A stretch of DNA of 64,000 bases, taken from contig JAFTUD010000022.1 in NCBI GenBank assembly GCA_017466455.1, positions 16,948 through 80,947 of the forward strand, in the 5' to 3' direction. Origin of the DNA: Clostridia bacterium. Lineage in GTDB: Bacteria; Bacillota_A; Clostridia; Oscillospirales; CAG-272. Below the pieces are notes generated by a model. The model did no database searches, had not been told where the DNA came from, and saw nothing but the letters and a program-made list of their open reading frames with translations. Position numbers and translations under genes: made by a program. This document shows, one piece after another, positions 43,857 through 53,196 of the stretch. Numbering within the stretch: position 1 is the stretch's first letter; every line of letters starts with the position of its first letter.

Positions 43857-44633
43857 ATGGCGTACATTATTTCCTTCGTTAATCAGAAGGGCGGAGTGGG
43901 AAAAACGACCTCGGCGATAAATACGGCGACAATGCTCTCGGTTGCAAAGCATAGGGTTTTGCTTATTGACCTTGACCCGCAGGGAAGCTCCACAAGCGGA
44001 GTTGGCGTGCTTAAAAGCAAGGCGAAAAACACCTCTTATGAGGTTATTATCGGGGCGTGCGACATAAGGGATGCTATTATCAAGACTGAATTTCCCAATT
44101 TGTCGCTTATTCCGTCGAATGTGTCGCTTGCGGCGGCGGATTATGAGCTTATTTCCGAGCGCGAGCGTGAGTTTTTCCTGAAAAAACAGCTGAAAAGCCT
44201 TGAGGCGAGCGACCCTTATGATTACATAATCATTGACTGCCCGCCGTCGATCGGGCTTATTACAATAAACGCGCTTAGCGCAAGCAATTCGATTATAATC
44301 CCTCTGCAATGCGAATATTACGCGCTTGAGGGGCTTACACAGCTTATGTTTACCTACAAAAAGGTAAAGGAGCTATACAACCCGTCTCTTAGCATTCTCG
44401 GCATGCTTGTTACTATGTTTAACTCTCGCTTAAGGATATGCAATCAGGTGCTTGAGGAGCTGAGGGAGCATTACGGCTACCTGCTATTTGACACGAAAAT
44501 TTCGCGCTCTGTGAGCCTTTGTGAGGCACCGAGCTACGGTGAGCCGATATACTATTACGCAAAATACTCCAAGCCCTCGCTTGAGTACGGCGCGCTATCT
44601 AAGGAAATTATATCTCGAACAGGAGGATTTTGA
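43857..44633 (+). CDS. parA: Chromosome partitioning ATPase ParA/Soj
   Basis: A 258-residue P-loop ATPase with the deviant Walker A K-G-G-V-G-K-T-T (residues 11-18), DLDPQGSSTSGVG and YDYIIIDCPPSIGLI. It forms nucleoid-bound dimers that move ParB-parS complexes and controls DnaA in Bacillus. I prefer ATG 43857 with GAGGTG just upstream over the GTG two codons earlier. The stop is one base before parB, so translation is coupled. About 230 bp upstream is a promoter followed by a terminator-like hairpin. Confidence 0.96.
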   Translation: MAYIISFVNQKGGVGKTTSAINTATMLSVAKHRVLLIDLDPQGSSTSGVGVLKSKAKNTSYEVIIGACDIRDAIIKTEFPNLSLIPSNVSLAAADYELISEREREFFLKKQLKSLEASDPYDYIIIDCPPSIGLITINALSASNSIIIPLQCEYYALEGLTQLMFTYKKVKELYNPSLSILGMLVTMFNSRLRICNQVLEELREHYGYLLFDTKISRSVSLCEAPSYGEPIYYYAKYSKPSLEYGALSKEIISRTGGF

Positions 44634-44634
44634 T

Positions 44635-45528
44635 ATGAGAAAAACAGGTCTTGGAAAGGGCATTTCATCAATCTTTGCCGACAACTACACCGAAGCGGTA
44701 GTAGAAAACAAAAAGGATTCGGCGCAGACCCTTAAGCTCTCTCAGATTGAGCCGAAGAGCGACCAACCGAGAAAATATTTTGACACCGAGGCACTCGAGG
44801 CGCTTGCTGACAGTATTCGTGCGCACGGCTTGATTCAGCCGATTGCTGTACGCCCTATGGAGAGTGGCTATTATCAAATTATCGCAGGTGAGCGCAGATA
44901 CAGAGCCTCAAAGCTCGCGGGGCTTAGCGAGATTCCTGTCGTTATAATGGATGCCGACGACCTCAAAACCGCGCAGATTTCGCTTATTGAGAATATTCAG
45001 CGCGAGGACCTTAATCCATACGAGGAGGCGCAGGCGTATGCAACTCTTATGCAGGATTTTGACCTCACACAGGACCAGCTTAGCCAAAGCATCGGCAAGT
45101 CACGCTCCGCTATTGCCAACACTCTAAGGCTTCTTGACCTGCCCGATGATGTGCTTGAAATGCTCAAAACGGGCGATATTTCCGCAGGCCACGCAAGGGC
45201 TTTGCTTGGACTTAAGGACAAGGGAACAATCGTTGAAACAGCCATTAAGGTGCTTGACAATGCGCTTTCCGTGCGCGACACCGAGGACCTTGTAAAGAAG
45301 CTGAACAGGCTCTTTGACCTCGCAAATCAAGAGGAAAAGGTCGTGCCCTATGAGGTTGATTATGTTAAGGACCTTGAAAACAGGGCAAGAGAGCTTAGTG
45401 GCAGACAGGTTAAAATCAAGGCTAAGGGCAAGACAAAGCTTCTTCAGATTGAATATAGCGACAATGAGGACCTTGAGGCGCTTCTTGTTAAGGTTTGTGG
45501 CAAGAAAATTATTGAGGGCATTGTATGA
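44635..45528 (+). CDS. parB: Chromosome partitioning protein ParB/Spo0J
   Basis: A 297-residue CTPase clamp. It starts RKTGLGKGISSIF and has SDQPRKYF, the CTP motif IAGERRYRASK and the helix-turn-helix LTQDQLSQSIGKSRSAIANTLRLLDLP. The recognition residues S-R-S and A-N-T-L-R are of the ParB (parS-binding) type, in contrast to the Noc-like protein. ATG 44635 is preceded by AGGAGG; the longer in-frame start lies inside parA. The last 4 bp overlap the next gene. Confidence 0.96.
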   Translation: MRKTGLGKGISSIFADNYTEAVVENKKDSAQTLKLSQIEPKSDQPRKYFDTEALEALADSIRAHGLIQPIAVRPMESGYYQIIAGERRYRASKLAGLSEIPVVIMDADDLKTAQISLIENIQREDLNPYEEAQAYATLMQDFDLTQDQLSQSIGKSRSAIANTLRLLDLPDDVLEMLKTGDISAGHARALLGLKDKGTIVETAIKVLDNALSVRDTEDLVKKLNRLFDLANQEEKVVPYEVDYVKDLENRARELSGRQVKIKAKGKTKLLQIEYSDNEDLEALLVKVCGKKIIEGIV

Positions 45529-45995
45529 TTTTGCTCGATGCTCACTATCTCGGTCACATCTTGACGACGGAAATTGCCGTTTGGGGAATATGTACAGGCG
45601 CAATGCTTGCCTTTACGGTGTACTTTTTCCAGATGCGTGTTCTCGGCTCGCTCGTGCGTGCGCTTCTTGATAGCGCGGTAGGCGAGGAAAATGCCACAAC
45701 ACTCACTCTTATCGGCAAAAATAATGCGTTTTATAGATACTTCCTCAGGGATAATACCCCGCTTCGCAAAATTGTAAGCGTCGTAGGCGACACGCTCCCG
45801 AAAACAGCCGAGGGGCAGGGCGATTTTTCGTTGGCGAGGTTCTATATTGACCCCGAAAGGGAAGAAATAGCAAGAAAAAGATACCAGCGTGAAACAAAAA
45901 TATGGATTTATATCCTTGGAATGCTTGCGTTTCTTCTGCTTGGCGTGGCGCTCCATTTCTTGCTACCGCTTTTGATGTCGCTTTTACCCGTTTAA
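45525..45995 (+). CDS. Membrane protein after parB, unknown
   Basis: A 156-residue protein with one predicted transmembrane helix near the N-terminus (about 14-38) and one near the C-terminus (about 128-152). The central part is a soluble loop of about 85 residues containing IGKNNAFYRYFLRDNTPLRK. No family recognised; small membrane proteins after parB are common in Bacillota, often DUF4446, but I cannot confirm that here. The ATG overlaps the parB stop (ATGA), so it is translationally coupled. Confidence 0.8.
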   Translation: MILLDAHYLGHILTTEIAVWGICTGAMLAFTVYFFQMRVLGSLVRALLDSAVGEENATTLTLIGKNNAFYRYFLRDNTPLRKIVSVVGDTLPKTAEGQGDFSLARFYIDPEREEIARKRYQRETKIWIYILGMLAFLLLGVALHFLLPLLMSLLPV

Positions 45996-46025
45996 GGCGC
46001 ACAGGGTCGCATATTTTACATGATT

Positions 46026-46054
46026 TTGCTTTTAAATGTGCTTACATTTAGAAT
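46026..46054 (+). promoter_or_regulatory. mscL promoter
   Basis: TTGCTT (46026-46031), a 17-bp spacer and TAGAAT (46049-46054), 35 bp before the mscL start. Confidence 0.55.
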
Positions 46055-46088
46055 AAATTGAAAATCAGAGAAATAAAGGAGAAAAAGA

Positions 46089-46670
46089 ATGAAAAAGTTT
46101 TTTGCTGAATTCAAAAAATTCATCACACGCGGAAATGTTCTTGATATGGCAGTCGGTGTTATCGTCGGCGGAGCCTTCACGGCTATCGTAAACGGCGTTA
46201 GTAACTTCGTTCTTAAGCCAATTATCAACTTCGTTTTGGCACTCGTTTTCGGCGACGGAGCATTTGAGAGCGCTTATACCTTCCTTGGTGAGAAGGTTTA
46301 TACGCTTGACGCAGAGGGCAATCAGATTATTGACCTTGCAAAGTGTTACTACATTGACTGGGGCTCACTCATCATCGCCATCATTAACTTCCTTGTTACC
46401 GCATTCGTGCTTTTCTGCATCGTAAGAGCTATTAACAGGGTTAAGGAGCCTGATCCTAATAAGATCTCAAAGGCTGACAAGAAGGCAATGAAGGCTAAGG
46501 GCATCAAGCTAAGAGATAAGAGCGCGGTTGAGGCTTACTTCGCTGATAAGAAGGCAGAAGAGGAAAAGGCAAAGGCAGAGGCTGAGGCAAAGGCAATCGC
46601 TGACCGTCTTGCAAACCCAACAACTGAGGATCTTCTTAAGAAAATTCTTGAGGCTATTGAAAACAAGTGA
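46089..46670 (+). CDS. mscL: Large-conductance mechanosensitive channel MscL
   Basis: A 193-residue membrane protein that opens on hypo-osmotic shock. The N-terminal helix is MKKFFAEFKKFITRGNVLDM, TM1 is AVGVIVGGAFTAIVNG (the channel gate), and TM2 is WGSLIIAIINFLVTAFVLFCIV. It is longer than the usual 130-150 residues because of an Ala/Glu/Lys-rich C-terminal coiled coil (about 150-180) followed by PTTEDLLKKILEAIENK. A strong AAAGGAG precedes the ATG and a terminator follows, so it is monocistronic. Confidence 0.95.
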   Translation: MKKFFAEFKKFITRGNVLDMAVGVIVGGAFTAIVNGVSNFVLKPIINFVLALVFGDGAFESAYTFLGEKVYTLDAEGNQIIDLAKCYYIDWGSLIIAIINFLVTAFVLFCIVRAINRVKEPDPNKISKADKKAMKAKGIKLRDKSAVEAYFADKKAEEEKAKAEAEAKAIADRLANPTTEDLLKKILEAIENK

Positions 46671-46683
46671 TTGCTGCAACGAT

Positions 46684-46713
46684 AAAAAACCGACACACTG
46701 TGTCGGTTTTTTG
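46684..46713 (+). terminator. Intrinsic terminator after mscL
   Basis: AAAAACCGACACA/TGTGTCGGTTTTTT hairpin with T-run, 14 bp after the stop. Confidence 0.92.
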
Positions 46714-46734
46714 TTTATTATATGTGCCATGCAC

Positions 46735-46778
46735 TCGATATGAGCCTGCGGCTCTCGATATGCTCGCAAGCGAGCGCG
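46735..46778 (+). repeat. CGATATG-spaced hairpin pair
   Basis: Stems GAGCC/GGCTC and GCTCGC/GCGAGC separated by CGATATG, leading directly into the E2 copy. Confidence 0.7.
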
Positions 46779-46885
46779 ATTACGAGCAAAGCGAGTAACA
46801 AGGTTCTAACCGTGAAAATGCTATTTGATTTTCACTTTTTGCTCTGCAAAAACTGTTCGTAAGAACAGGGAGGTTAGGTTCTTAT
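46779..46885 (+). repeat. Structured repeat E2, copy B
   Basis: Helices TTAC/GTAA, CTAACC/GGTTAG, GTGAAAA/TTTTCAC, TTGC/GCAA and CTGTTC/GAACAG. Each stem differs from copy A by paired changes, while the loop ATGCTATTTGAT and the tail GGTTCTTAT are kept. Confidence 0.8.
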
Positions 46886-46895
46886 ATGTCCATGA

Positions 46896-46915
46896 CGCAA
46901 AAAACTAATGTTTTT
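46896..46915. repeat. Hairpin with a gene stop codon in its loop
   Basis: CAAAAAAC and GTTTTTTG pair (8 bp); the loop TAAT contains the reverse complement of the stop codon of the glycosidase-like gene at 46905-46907. Confidence 0.65.
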
Positions 46916-48821
46916 TGTTAACTGCAGGATGCTTCATTTTATATTTGCCGACATAGGCGCTAAGCAGGAAATAATAGTTATCTGCAAGGTAATTATAGCC
47001 ACAGGGCACGCCCTCCTTGGTGCGCCAGTCTATGCTACAACAGTATCCCGGCATAAGTCCCGTATGGGTAAGCTCCCTTTCGTATGTGTCCATAATGGCA
47101 AAGAGGATTTTATCCGCCTGCTCGCTCATGCCGACATTATACATAGCGGTAAGGAAGTGGAAGCCGTTCATACCGCTAAGACCGCCGTTTTCGTATCTGC
47201 CCCAATCGGACATACAGGGCCAGTCTATTGTGTCAGATTGCGCTACGGGCTGTGCGTTTCCGGGAATACCGAAGCGAAGGTCGCCATAGCCCTCCTTTTC
47301 CATCATATCAAGGAGCTTTTGGAGCATTTTTCTTCCCTTATCCTTAGGAATTAAGCCCTCGTTAATGCCCATTGAAACGGCGAAGGTGAAGGCGTAGTCG
47401 TGAATTTTGCCGTTTGCGCTAATCCAACCGACCATAAGCCCGCTTTCGGGGTTGTAGAAGGTGTCAAAGAAGCTCTTGTCAAATTTTTCAAGCTGTTTTT
47501 CGTATTTTTCAGCCACATCCTCACGGATTTTCAGCTTACGAAGCAGTGCGCTGAGCTCACGAAGGGCGCGGTGCGCAAGGTAGTTGAAGTAAATGTCCTT
47601 ATGACCGAAGGCGAAGTTGTCCCACCAGTTACCCTGACCGCCTCTTTCCCAAGGCTGACCCATATAGTCGCCGGGGTAGTCCACCTCAAAAATTCCGTCA
47701 CCGTCCGTGTCGCAGGTCAGAAGGAAGTCGCCTGCCTTGATTGCCTGCTCAATGTGCTTCTTAGCGAATGCTTTATTCCAGTTGGCAATACCGCAAAGAC
47801 CGATAATTGCACCGGGGGTGGAGTCAACGCTACAAGCGTTACGCTTCTTTTCGTGTCCGAAGAATGAGACGCTTACATCTCCGTCGGGGCTTTGAGCCTT
47901 ATCGAAGGATCTCGCAATTTGCTTTTCATACACCTTACGCACCATTTTGAACTGATCGTCATTCTTGTCAACGATTTGGAGCATGTCGGATTTCATGTGA
48001 ATTGCAAGGTGAGCCGTGCCGTTAAAGTAGATGTTGTCGCCCATATCAAAAAGCTCACGGTTTACAGCAAAGGAGTTAATCCAGTTGCGCTTAAGTCCGT
48101 TAAAGCGCGGGTCGCTCTCATCGGGAAGTGGCGGATAGCACTCATCAAGCACCTTGAATGTCAATTTAGCCGAGTCAAGTGGCTTGCTTGACATAAATTT
48201 GAGGTTAGAAAAGCCGTAGTGCAGTCCGTGCATTCTGTTGTGGTTGTGGCTGTGATTGAGGTAGCCGAGGTCAAGACCGTAAAAGTCGCTTGACATTGTA
48301 AGCTCCTCGGCGCAGTAAATATCCTTATTATCAGATGAAATTTCCACACGGCCGAAGTCGGGGAAGTGTACGATAAGCGGTAGGTCATACCTCGTTTTGT
48401 AAAGCACGAGTGGGTTGTCGCACTTAATGCGCCTTGGCATGCCCTTGCCCGTTATGCTCCTTGTCCAAACGGTGGGCGGAGCTGTCTTTATTGACCAGTT
48501 GATGTCAAAAATGCTACTCTTAAATGGCTTTGTAATGTCAACGCAAAGCTCCTTTTGACCGTCGAAGGAGTATTTTACGCCACGACCCTCCTCGCCCGTA
48601 AACGAGATAAAGCCCTCGCCCTTTTCCATAGCGTCGGGAGCTTTTTTCTTAAAAATTCCCGAAATACCGCCCCTGCCGGGAAGAAGCAGATTGTAGCTTG
48701 CGTGCTTATCCCTGTCACGACCGCCCGACTCAACGCCAAAAAAGGCGAGAAGGGAGCTTTTTTCGTCAACGGTAACGGAAAAAAAGTCCGAATTAAATGT
48801 GTAAAATTTGCGATTTCTCAT
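46905..48821 (-). CDS. Putative (alpha/alpha)6-barrel glycoside hydrolase
   Basis: A 638-residue cytoplasmic protein. The N-terminal 250 residues are beta-rich. The rest is helical, with tryptophan-rich barrel segments: TDGDGIFEVDYPGDYMGQPW, NWWDNFAFGHKDIYFNYLA and WPCMSDWGRYENGG. These resemble glucoamylase- or debranching-enzyme-type barrels, probably acting on a complex glycan. Family and catalytic acids cannot be fixed by eye. ATG 48821 is chosen because GGAGG lies 8 nt upstream. The final codons sit in a hairpin whose loop holds the stop codon. Confidence 0.65.
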   Translation of the reverse strand: MRNRKFYTFNSDFFSVTVDEKSSLLAFFGVESGGRDRDKHASYNLLLPGRGGISGIFKKKAPDAMEKGEGFISFTGEEGRGVKYSFDGQKELCVDITKPFKSSIFDINWSIKTAPPTVWTRSITGKGMPRRIKCDNPLVLYKTRYDLPLIVHFPDFGRVEISSDNKDIYCAEELTMSSDFYGLDLGYLNHSHNHNRMHGLHYGFSNLKFMSSKPLDSAKLTFKVLDECYPPLPDESDPRFNGLKRNWINSFAVNRELFDMGDNIYFNGTAHLAIHMKSDMLQIVDKNDDQFKMVRKVYEKQIARSFDKAQSPDGDVSVSFFGHEKKRNACSVDSTPGAIIGLCGIANWNKAFAKKHIEQAIKAGDFLLTCDTDGDGIFEVDYPGDYMGQPWERGGQGNWWDNFAFGHKDIYFNYLAHRALRELSALLRKLKIREDVAEKYEKQLEKFDKSFFDTFYNPESGLMVGWISANGKIHDYAFTFAVSMGINEGLIPKDKGRKMLQKLLDMMEKEGYGDLRFGIPGNAQPVAQSDTIDWPCMSDWGRYENGGLSGMNGFHFLTAMYNVGMSEQADKILFAIMDTYERELTHTGLMPGYCCSIDWRTKEGVPCGYNYLADNYYFLLSAYVGKYKMKHPAVNKKH

Positions 48822-48864
48822 GAGTTGTCCTCCAAAATTTGTTCCTAACCTTATATTAACACGC

Positions 48865-48897
48865 ACGCGCGCAAAAATCAAGTAATTACGCGGTAAA
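48865..48897. repeat. 33-bp direct repeat, left copy (flanks the DUF4143 gene)
   Basis: Exact match to 50334-50366. It begins ACGCGCGCAAAAATCAAGTA and ends ATTACGCGGTAAA. Confidence 0.9.
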
Positions 48898-48909
48898 AAG
48901 TGGCAAAAA

Positions 48910-50163
48910 TCACAAATCTAAACTGTTTTCATCAAGCAAGAAATTGCATATTCCTATTGTGACTATGCCATAGTCGTCTCGTCTAACCTTAATATTATCA
49001 CGCACGACGATAATTTTTTTAAAGGAATCGTTTATACTTTTAAGAGAGCGTTGCTCTTGTTCGATTTTTTCGGAACTCGACATCGAAAATGCAGATTGAA
49101 TGTAATATTTTTTGTTTCCTTTGGTCGCTACGAAATCAACTTCAAGTTGTTTCTTTGTGGATTTTTTGTTCTCGTCTTTTCCGTAATGTTCAACAAGCCC
49201 AACATCTACACGAAAGCCTCGAATACGAAGTTCGTTATAAATGATGTTTTCCATAATGTGATTTTCTTCGCTTTGCCTAAATTCGAGACGAGCATTGCAA
49301 AGTCCGATATCCTCGAAATAGTATTTTGAGGGGGAATTTATATATTTTTTGCCCTTGACATCGAACCTTTTTGCTTTACTTACAAGGAAAGCATCAATTA
49401 AATAATCAATATATTTTTTTAAGGTTTTATCGCTAATTGTTTTTCCCTTTACGCTCTTGAATGTGTTTGCAAGTTTTAAAGGGTTAGTGAGTGAGCCAAT
49501 GGCGGAAGCCAAAACATCGAGTAACTCATCAAATTCATCTGCGTTTCGGATGTTGTGGCGCTCAATCAAATCCGATAAATATACTTTTTTGAACTGTGAA
49601 ATCAAATACTCCGATTTTTCTTCGGGAGTCGGGCAAGAAAGAACGAGAGGTAAGCCACCATAATTGAAATAATCATCCCACCCCTCGTCAACGGAGCCGT
49701 CATATACTGACATAAATTCACGAAAAGATAAAGGATAAACACGGATTTCGTCACCTCTACCACGAAATTCGGTTATAACATCGCTTGATAAGAATTTTGA
49801 ATTACTGCCAGTGACATAAATATCGGCATTTTTGATGTGTAAAAAACTGTTGAGAACATCCTCGAATTCGTCAAGCAATTGGATTTCATCAAGAATGATA
49901 TAATACATATCCTTATCGGTAATTTTGCTTTTTACATATTCGAGCATATTATCGGGATTGCGGAGCGCTTTGTTTGTTCTATCATCGAGAGCGATTTCTA
50001 TAATGTGAGATTCATCTACACCCTCAGAAAGCAAATGCTCGTGAAAAAGGTTAAAAAGTAAATAGGACTTTCCACAGCGCCTAATACCCGTTACGATTTT
50101 GATGAGTCCGTTCCCTTTTTTGTTTATAAGCCTGTTTAAATAACTTTTTCTTTTGATTTGCAT
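48910..50163 (-). CDS. AAA+ ATPase with DUF4143 (orphan ATPase family)
   Basis: A 417-residue ATPase. Walker A is GIRRCGKSYLL near residue 27 and Walker B is YYIILDEIQLLDEFEDVLN. The sensor-like segment YVTGSNSKFLSSD follows, then the PLSFREFM block and a C-terminal nuclease-fold-like DUF4143 domain with LEVDFVATKGNKKYYIQ. This family is often mobile and sometimes linked to toxin-antitoxin or defence functions; its true role is unknown. GAGGT precedes the ATG. It is flanked by a 33-bp direct repeat and is more AT-rich than its neighbours, consistent with recent gain. Confidence 0.9.
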   Translation of the reverse strand: MQIKRKSYLNRLINKKGNGLIKIVTGIRRCGKSYLLFNLFHEHLLSEGVDESHIIEIALDDRTNKALRNPDNMLEYVKSKITDKDMYYIILDEIQLLDEFEDVLNSFLHIKNADIYVTGSNSKFLSSDVITEFRGRGDEIRVYPLSFREFMSVYDGSVDEGWDDYFNYGGLPLVLSCPTPEEKSEYLISQFKKVYLSDLIERHNIRNADEFDELLDVLASAIGSLTNPLKLANTFKSVKGKTISDKTLKKYIDYLIDAFLVSKAKRFDVKGKKYINSPSKYYFEDIGLCNARLEFRQSEENHIMENIIYNELRIRGFRVDVGLVEHYGKDENKKSTKKQLEVDFVATKGNKKYYIQSAFSMSSSEKIEQEQRSLKSINDSFKKIIVVRDNIKVRRDDYGIVTIGICNFLLDENSLDL

Positions 50164-50333
50164 AAATACCTCGTTCTAAAAAAGGAATATTTCTACTTTT
50201 TTTCGTAATACAATTATATCTTATTTTGGACAAAGTGTCAATATGTTTGAAAGAATTTGTTGGAAAATCGGGATAAACAGCGCTTTCAAAAAGCATAAAA
50301 ATTCATTTCCCCCGACATAAGCAAGGGAAAAGA

Positions 50334-50366
50334 ACGCGCGCAAAAATCAAGTAATTACGCGGTAAA
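50334..50366. repeat. 33-bp direct repeat, right copy
   Basis: Identical to 48865-48897; the DUF4143 gene lies between the two copies. Confidence 0.9.
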
Positions 50367-50459
50367 TCTTGAAATTAGTTTGAAAATGTGTTAAAATTAG
50401 TAAAGAAATGGCGGTAAGGGATCAAGGTAATGGTTGAGGGTGTTTTTCTATCTCAACAT

Positions 50460-50625
50460 TCCACCCAAGAGCCTCGGGGTGCGTACTCCGACTTCGTTTT
50501 ACTCGGAATTTTTCTTGTTCCCCCGAGCATTTTTCTTCATTCCGCATTGCGACTCCCTGCGGTCGCGTGCATACAACACACTGACTAAAACAAGTTTTGC
50601 GGTGAGCCACCGCGGGCGAAAGAAT
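50460..50625 (+). repeat. E3-like module and GCGACTCCC/ACACACT module before ygiQ
   Basis: An E3-like block (CCCAAGAGCCTCGGGG, CTCCGACTTCGTTTTACTCG, CCCCCGAGCA) to 50535 is followed by a GCGACTCCCTGCGGTCGC hairpin at 50549-50566 and GCATACAACACACT. The block between is similar to those at 27.3 and 29.9 kb. Confidence 0.65.
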
Positions 50626-50688
50626 TTTTTACCGAAGAAAAACGCACTGTGTTGTGGGATTTTTAGTTAGTTTATTTTCTTTTGGTTT

Positions 50689-50718
50689 TACCTTTTCTTT
50701 TTATCAAAGAAAAGGTAA
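50689..50718. repeat. TACCTTTTCTTT hairpin upstream of ygiQ
   Basis: Stem TACCTTTTCTTT/AAAGAAAAGGTA, 36 bp before the ygiQ start; same family as the dnaA and gyr leaders. Confidence 0.7.
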
Positions 50719-50754
50719 AGGAAGGGTAAAGAAAAGGTAAAGAAAGGCGAGGAT

Positions 50755-53040
50755 ATGAACGATTTTTTACCGATAACTATGGAGGAATGTGCCGAGCGAT
50801 TTGGCGGTTCTCCCGATTTTGTATATGTAACGGGTGATGCGTATGTAGACCACCCGTCATTTGGCGTTGCCATAATTACAAGAGTGCTTGAAAACGCGGG
50901 CTTTAGCGTAGCGGTCCTATCTCAGCCCGATTATAAGAGCTGTGAGGAGTTCAAGCGCTTCGGCCGTCCGCGCCTCGGCTTTCTTGTAAGCTCGGGAAAC
51001 ATCGACTCAATGGTAGCGCACTATACCGCATCAAAGAAAAAGCGCTCCTACGACTACTACTCCGCAGGCGGAAAAATGGGCAAGCGCCCCGACCGCGCGG
51101 TGATAGTTTACTGTAACAGAATTCGCGAGGCGTTTGGAGATGTGCCGATAATTATAGGCGGACTTGAGGCATCGCTCAGGCGATTTGCGCATTATGATTA
51201 CTGGGATAATAAGATAAGGCGCTCCGTCCTTGTTGACTCCCGTGCGGATATTTTGACCTACGGAATGGGCGAGAGTATCATTTTAAGACTTGCCAAGCTC
51301 CTTGACCGTGGAGTTCCTATCAAAAAGATACGAAACGAGCGGGGCTGTGTCTATCTTTGCGCCCGTGAGGACGAGGTAAATTACCCCGTTGCCGAGGAAT
51401 TTGACTTCAATAAAATCAAAGAGGACAAGCACGAATACGCCCGTGCCTTTGGCGTGCAGTATAAAAACCAAGACGCCATAAGCGGTAAGGCAATCGTTGA
51501 ATATTACGATAATAAAAAACTCGTTCAAAATCCACCGGCATTCCCACTTGAAAGAGAGGAACTTGACAAAGTTTACGCACTTCCATATGCGAGAACATAC
51601 CACCCTGTGTACGAAAAAGAGGGGGGAGTGCCTGCAATTAGCGAGGTGAAGTTCTCAATTACGCATAATAGAGGTTGCTTTGGCGGTTGTAACTTCTGCG
51701 CCCTTGCATTCCATCAGGGCAGGAGTGTGCGCTCACGCTCTATTGAAAGCGTTGTAAAAGAGGCTAAAATCATCACCGAAATGCCCGATTTTAAGGGATA
51801 TATCCACGACATAGGCGGTCCGACCGCTAATTTCCGCCACCCTGCGTGCGAAAAACAGCTAAAGGACGGAGTATGTAGCTCAAGAAAGTGCCTTGTGCCG
51901 ACCCCGTGTCCGAATTTGATAGCTGACCATAGCGAATATATTGAGCTTTTGAAGCAGGTTGAGTCGCTTCCCAAGGTGAAAAAGGTGTTTATTCGCTCGG
52001 GAATCCGCTTTGACTATATGCTTGCCGATAAGAGTGATGCGTTCTTTAAAAAGCTCGTTTGCGACCATGTAAGCGGTCAATTAAAGGTTGCCCCCGAGCA
52101 TTGTAGCTCAAATGTGCTGCGCTATATGGGCAAGCCCGATGTTAAGGTATATGATAAGTTCCGTGAGAAGTATTTCAAGCTCTCAAGGGAAGCAGGGCTT
52201 GAGCAATATCTCGTGCCTTACCTTATGTCATCGCACCCGGGTAGCACGCTAAATGATGCAATAGAGCTTGCCCTGTATCTGAAAGAGGTGGGCTGTAACC
52301 CCGAGCAGGTTCAGGACTTTTACCCGACCCCGGGCACGGCGTCAACCGTTATGTACTATACGGGAATAAATCCGCTTGATATGAAAAGGGTCTATGCGCC
52401 CGATGATTACCGTGAAAAGCTAATGCAAAGGGCGCTTTTGCAATACCGTCGCCCCGAAAACCGAAATCTCGTTCGAGAAGCGCTTATAAAGGCAGGGCGA
52501 GAGGACCTAATAGGCTACGCACCGTCGTGCCTCGTTGCCCCCGACGGAAGAAACGGTGCTTCGCAAATTCGGAATGCGGAGTTCGGAGTTCGGAACAATG
52601 CTTCGCAAATGCGGAATGCGGAGTTCGGAATGCGGAATAGTGCTTCGCAAATTCGGAATGCGGAGTTCGGAATTCGGAATAGTGCTTCGCAAATGCGGAA
52701 TGCGGATGGCGGAATGCGGAATAGTGCTTCGCAAATGCGGAATTCGGAGTTCGGAATGCGGAATAGTGCTTCGCAAATGCGGAATGCGGAGTTCGGAATG
52801 CGGAATAGTGCTTCGCAAATGCGGAATGCGGAGTTCGGAGTTCGGAATAGTGCTTCGCAAATGCGGAATGCGGATGGCGGAATGCGGAATGAAAAGTCGA
52901 AAAATTCGCAAGGTAAGCCGAGAGCCTCGGCGGGCGGAAAATTAAAGCAATCAAAGGGCGATAAAAATAAGGGCGTAAAAGGAAACAAAACCAACACTCC
53001 AAATTCCACAAAGGTCGCCAAGAAAAAGAAGAAAAGATAG
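50755..53040 (+). CDS. ygiQ: YgiQ-family radical SAM protein with an expanded repeat region
   Basis: A 761-residue protein. The YgiQ N-terminal domain ([13 protein letters not shown] [17 protein letters not shown]) is followed by a radical SAM core with C-F-G-G-C-N-F-C near residue 307 and family blocks [33 protein letters not shown] and [18 protein letters not shown]. The normal protein ends near residue 600. Residues about 602-713 are eight 14-residue repeats of the [14 protein letters not shown] type, then a Lys-rich tail. The DNA of that part is the intergenic 7-bp-unit repeat. Biochemical function of YgiQ is not established. Confidence 0.92.
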   Translation: MNDFLPITMEECAERFGGSPDFVYVTGDAYVDHPSFGVAIITRVLENAGFSVAVLSQPDYKSCEEFKRFGRPRLGFLVSSGNIDSMVAHYTASKKKRSYDYYSAGGKMGKRPDRAVIVYCNRIREAFGDVPIIIGGLEASLRRFAHYDYWDNKIRRSVLVDSRADILTYGMGESIILRLAKLLDRGVPIKKIRNERGCVYLCAREDEVNYPVAEEFDFNKIKEDKHEYARAFGVQYKNQDAISGKAIVEYYDNKKLVQNPPAFPLEREELDKVYALPYARTYHPVYEKEGGVPAISEVKFSITHNRGCFGGCNFCALAFHQGRSVRSRSIESVVKEAKIITEMPDFKGYIHDIGGPTANFRHPACEKQLKDGVCSSRKCLVPTPCPNLIADHSEYIELLKQVESLPKVKKVFIRSGIRFDYMLADKSDAFFKKLVCDHVSGQLKVAPEHCSSNVLRYMGKPDVKVYDKFREKYFKLSREAGLEQYLVPYLMSSHPGSTLNDAIELALYLKEVGCNPEQVQDFYPTPGTASTVMYYTGINPLDMKRVYAPDDYREKLMQRALLQYRRPENRNLVREALIKAGREDLIGYAPSCLVAPDGRNGASQIRNAEFGVRNNASQMRNAEFGMRNSASQIRNAEFGIRNSASQMRNADGGMRNSASQMRNSEFGMRNSASQMRNAEFGMRNSASQMRNAEFGVRNSASQMRNADGGMRNEKSKNSQGKPRASAGGKLKQSKGDKNKGVKGNKTNTPNSTKVAKKKKKR
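52558..52893 (+). repeat. 42-bp tandem repeat, eight units, inside ygiQ
   Basis: Each unit starts GCTTCGCAAATGCGGAATGC and continues with 7-bp TCGGAGT/TCGGAAT/GCGGAAT words. The period of 42 bp keeps the reading frame. The same words occur in intergenic clusters at 11.1, 16.6, 23.9, 30.4 and 57.6 kb. Confidence 0.95.
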
Positions 53041-53115
53041 TCGATATATTCGCTGTGCGAATTCGATATAACCTCGCGCGCTCGGTTGCGATATACCTCG
53101 CTTTGCTCGGTGCGA
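53041..53115 (+). repeat. CGATAT-spaced hairpin array after ygiQ
   Basis: Stems ATTCGC/GCGAAT, ACCTCG/CGCTCGGT-type and ACCTCGC/GCTCGGT separated by TCGATATA or GCGATATA, directly behind the ygiQ stop codon. Confidence 0.65.
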
Positions 53116-53166
53116 TATGATACAAATCCCTCACGGAATTTATATCGTTGAAATTTTGTTTAATTG

Positions 53167-53196
53167 AAAAGCGACAGGGCAACCTGTCGCTTTTTT
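53167..53196 (+). terminator. Intrinsic terminator after ygiQ
   Basis: AAAAGCGACAGG/CCTGTCGCTTTTTT stem with GCAA loop. Confidence 0.9.

Noticed and set aside
52558..52893. CRISPR-like repeat in ygiQ
   Set aside because: Head-to-tail 42-bp units with no unique spacers; the whole array is coding.
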